This document shows, in pieces, positions 4,982 to 5,501 of a stretch of 5,501 nucleotides of DNA. Numbering within the stretch: position 1 is the first letter of the stretch; each line of letters opens with the position of its first letter. The notes under the pieces are model-generated. The model made no database searches. It saw only the letters and a list, made by a program, of their open reading frames with translations, and was not told the origin of the DNA. The position numbers and the translations under genes were made by a program. Origin of the DNA: an uncultured Micrococcales bacterium (GTDB lineage Bacteria; Actinomycetota; Actinomycetes; Actinomycetales; Microbacteriaceae); the NCBI GenBank assembly GCA_913062665.1, contig CAJXVY010000035.1:1-5501 (forward strand), given 5' to 3'.

Positions 4982-5310
4982 ATACTGAAGCCAATCATTC
5001 TCATTTGCTCACGGCCGTCCTCTGTGATTTTTTCTGGGCCCCAGGGAGGCATCCATACCCAGTTAATTCTGAAGGCCTCAACTACCCCATCCAGGGCATC
5101 TGCTGTTTGCTCCTCCAGAACGTCAGTCAGAGGGCAACCGGCACTGGTTAGGGTCATGTGAATAATCAGATTCCCCTCAGCATCCTGCTTTAGGCCGTAA
5201 ACCAAACCGAGATCGACGATATTGACACCAATCTCGGGGTCAATTACTTCCTTCATTGCCTCCAGCACCTGGTCATACTTGGCTGCTGGAAGTTCTATCT
5301 CTTCGCTCAA
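4978..5310 (-). CDS. sufT: MIP18/DUF59 Fe-S assembly protein SufT
   Basis: A 110-residue cytoplasmic protein of the MIP18 (DUF59) family, involved in maturation of iron-sulfur proteins; the genomic position beside sufC identifies it as SufT. Diagnostic segments are VIDPEIGVNIVDLGLVY (22-38), TLTSAGCPLTD (53-63) with the conserved cysteine C59, and WMPPWGPEKITEDGREQMR (86-104) towards the C-terminus. It lacks the long extensions of some SufT or PaaD relatives. The start is TTG at 5310-5308, in the overlap TTGA with the sufC stop codon; AAGG lies about 7 nt upstream, inside sufC, so translation is probably coupled. Its stop codon overlaps that of the convergent bioY by sharing the bases CTAA. 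The precise biochemical role of SufT (cluster carrier or scaffold accessory) is not settled. Confidence 0.92.
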   Translation of the reverse strand: MSEEIELPAAKYDQVLEAMKEVIDPEIGVNIVDLGLVYGLKQDAEGNLIIHMTLTSAGCPLTDVLEEQTADALDGVVEAFRINWVWMPPWGPEKITEDGREQMRMIGFSI

Positions 5311-5501
5311 ATTGCCGCCTTGTTGTATCGGTCGTAACCTTCTGCCTCAAGCCTTTCTGCGAGTTCAGGTCCGCCTTGCTCTGCTACCTTGCCATTTACG
5401 AAGACGTGAACATGGTCAGGCTTTATGTAATTCAAAATACGCGTGTAGTGGGTAATTAGCAAGACACCCAGATCAGTGTTGCCCTTTGCTCGGTTTACCC
5501 C
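5307..5501 (-). CDS. sufC: Fe-S assembly ATPase SufC, C-terminal fragment
   Basis: The minus strand from the right edge encodes 64 in-frame residues ending at TGA (5309-5307). They contain LLITHYTRIL with the switch (H-loop) histidine, YIKPDHVHVFVNGKV, EQGGPELAERLEAEGYD, a sequence highly typical of the SufC C-terminus. SufC is the ABC-type ATPase of the SufBCD scaffold complex, which builds Fe-S clusters in the cytoplasm. Walker A, signature and Walker B lie beyond the window. The gene is followed directly by sufT with a four-base overlap; no sufS or sufU comes between them. The missing 5' part is due to the window edge, not to any visible break. Confidence 0.93.
   Translation of the reverse strand, partial: GVNRAKGNTDLGVLLITHYTRILNYIKPDHVHVFVNGKVAEQGGPELAERLEAEGYDRYNKAAI

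Overview
This window looks like a compact chromosomal housekeeping region from a mid-GC actinobacterium, most likely a member of the Microbacteriaceae such as the freshwater/marine small-genome 'Luna'-type lineages. The lineage is inferred from four things: an InhA-like FabI directly behind FabG, a DUF3099 membrane protein ahead of a SURF1 gene, a SufC–SufT pair, and short or overlapping gene junctions at roughly 50% GC. No marker gene settles the genus. There is no sign of mobile elements, CRISPR, phage genes or RNA genes.

Layout from left to right. The first 21 bases hold the start of the ribosomal protein bL31 gene (rpmE, minus strand, running off the window), with a promoter-like sequence just upstream. 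Next is a minus-strand ABC ATPase of the ModF/YlmA type (92-877). A 75-base divergent intergenic region separates it from phosphoserine phosphatase serB (plus strand, to 1579). serB apparently starts at a rare ATC codon placed by a strong Shine-Dalgarno sequence. serB converges with fabI, and their stop codons share the palindrome CTAG. fabG and fabI (minus strand, 3056 to 1576) form a tight two-gene operon for fatty-acid elongation, in the same order as mycobacterial mabA-inhA.

Divergent from fabG is a plus-strand series: a DUF3099 membrane protein, a 63-residue Cys/His protein of unknown function, the cytochrome oxidase assembly factor SURF1, and the biotin uptake protein BioY. The first three overlap one another and are probably translationally coupled. 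bioY converges with sufT, and the stop codons again overlap, this time at the edge of a perfect 20-bp palindrome. sufT overlaps the end of sufC by four bases. sufC runs off the right end and would be the distal part of a suf iron-sulfur assembly operon.

Functionally the window combines serine synthesis (SerB), type II fatty-acid synthesis (FabG, FabI), biotin uptake (BioY; biotin is needed by acetyl-CoA carboxylase), aerobic respiration (SURF1) and Fe-S cluster assembly (SufC, SufT). I see no clearly new multi-gene system. The items most worth a second look are the small Cys/His protein fused by overlaps into the DUF3099-SURF1 unit, the ATC start of serB, and the palindrome at the bioY/sufT junction.
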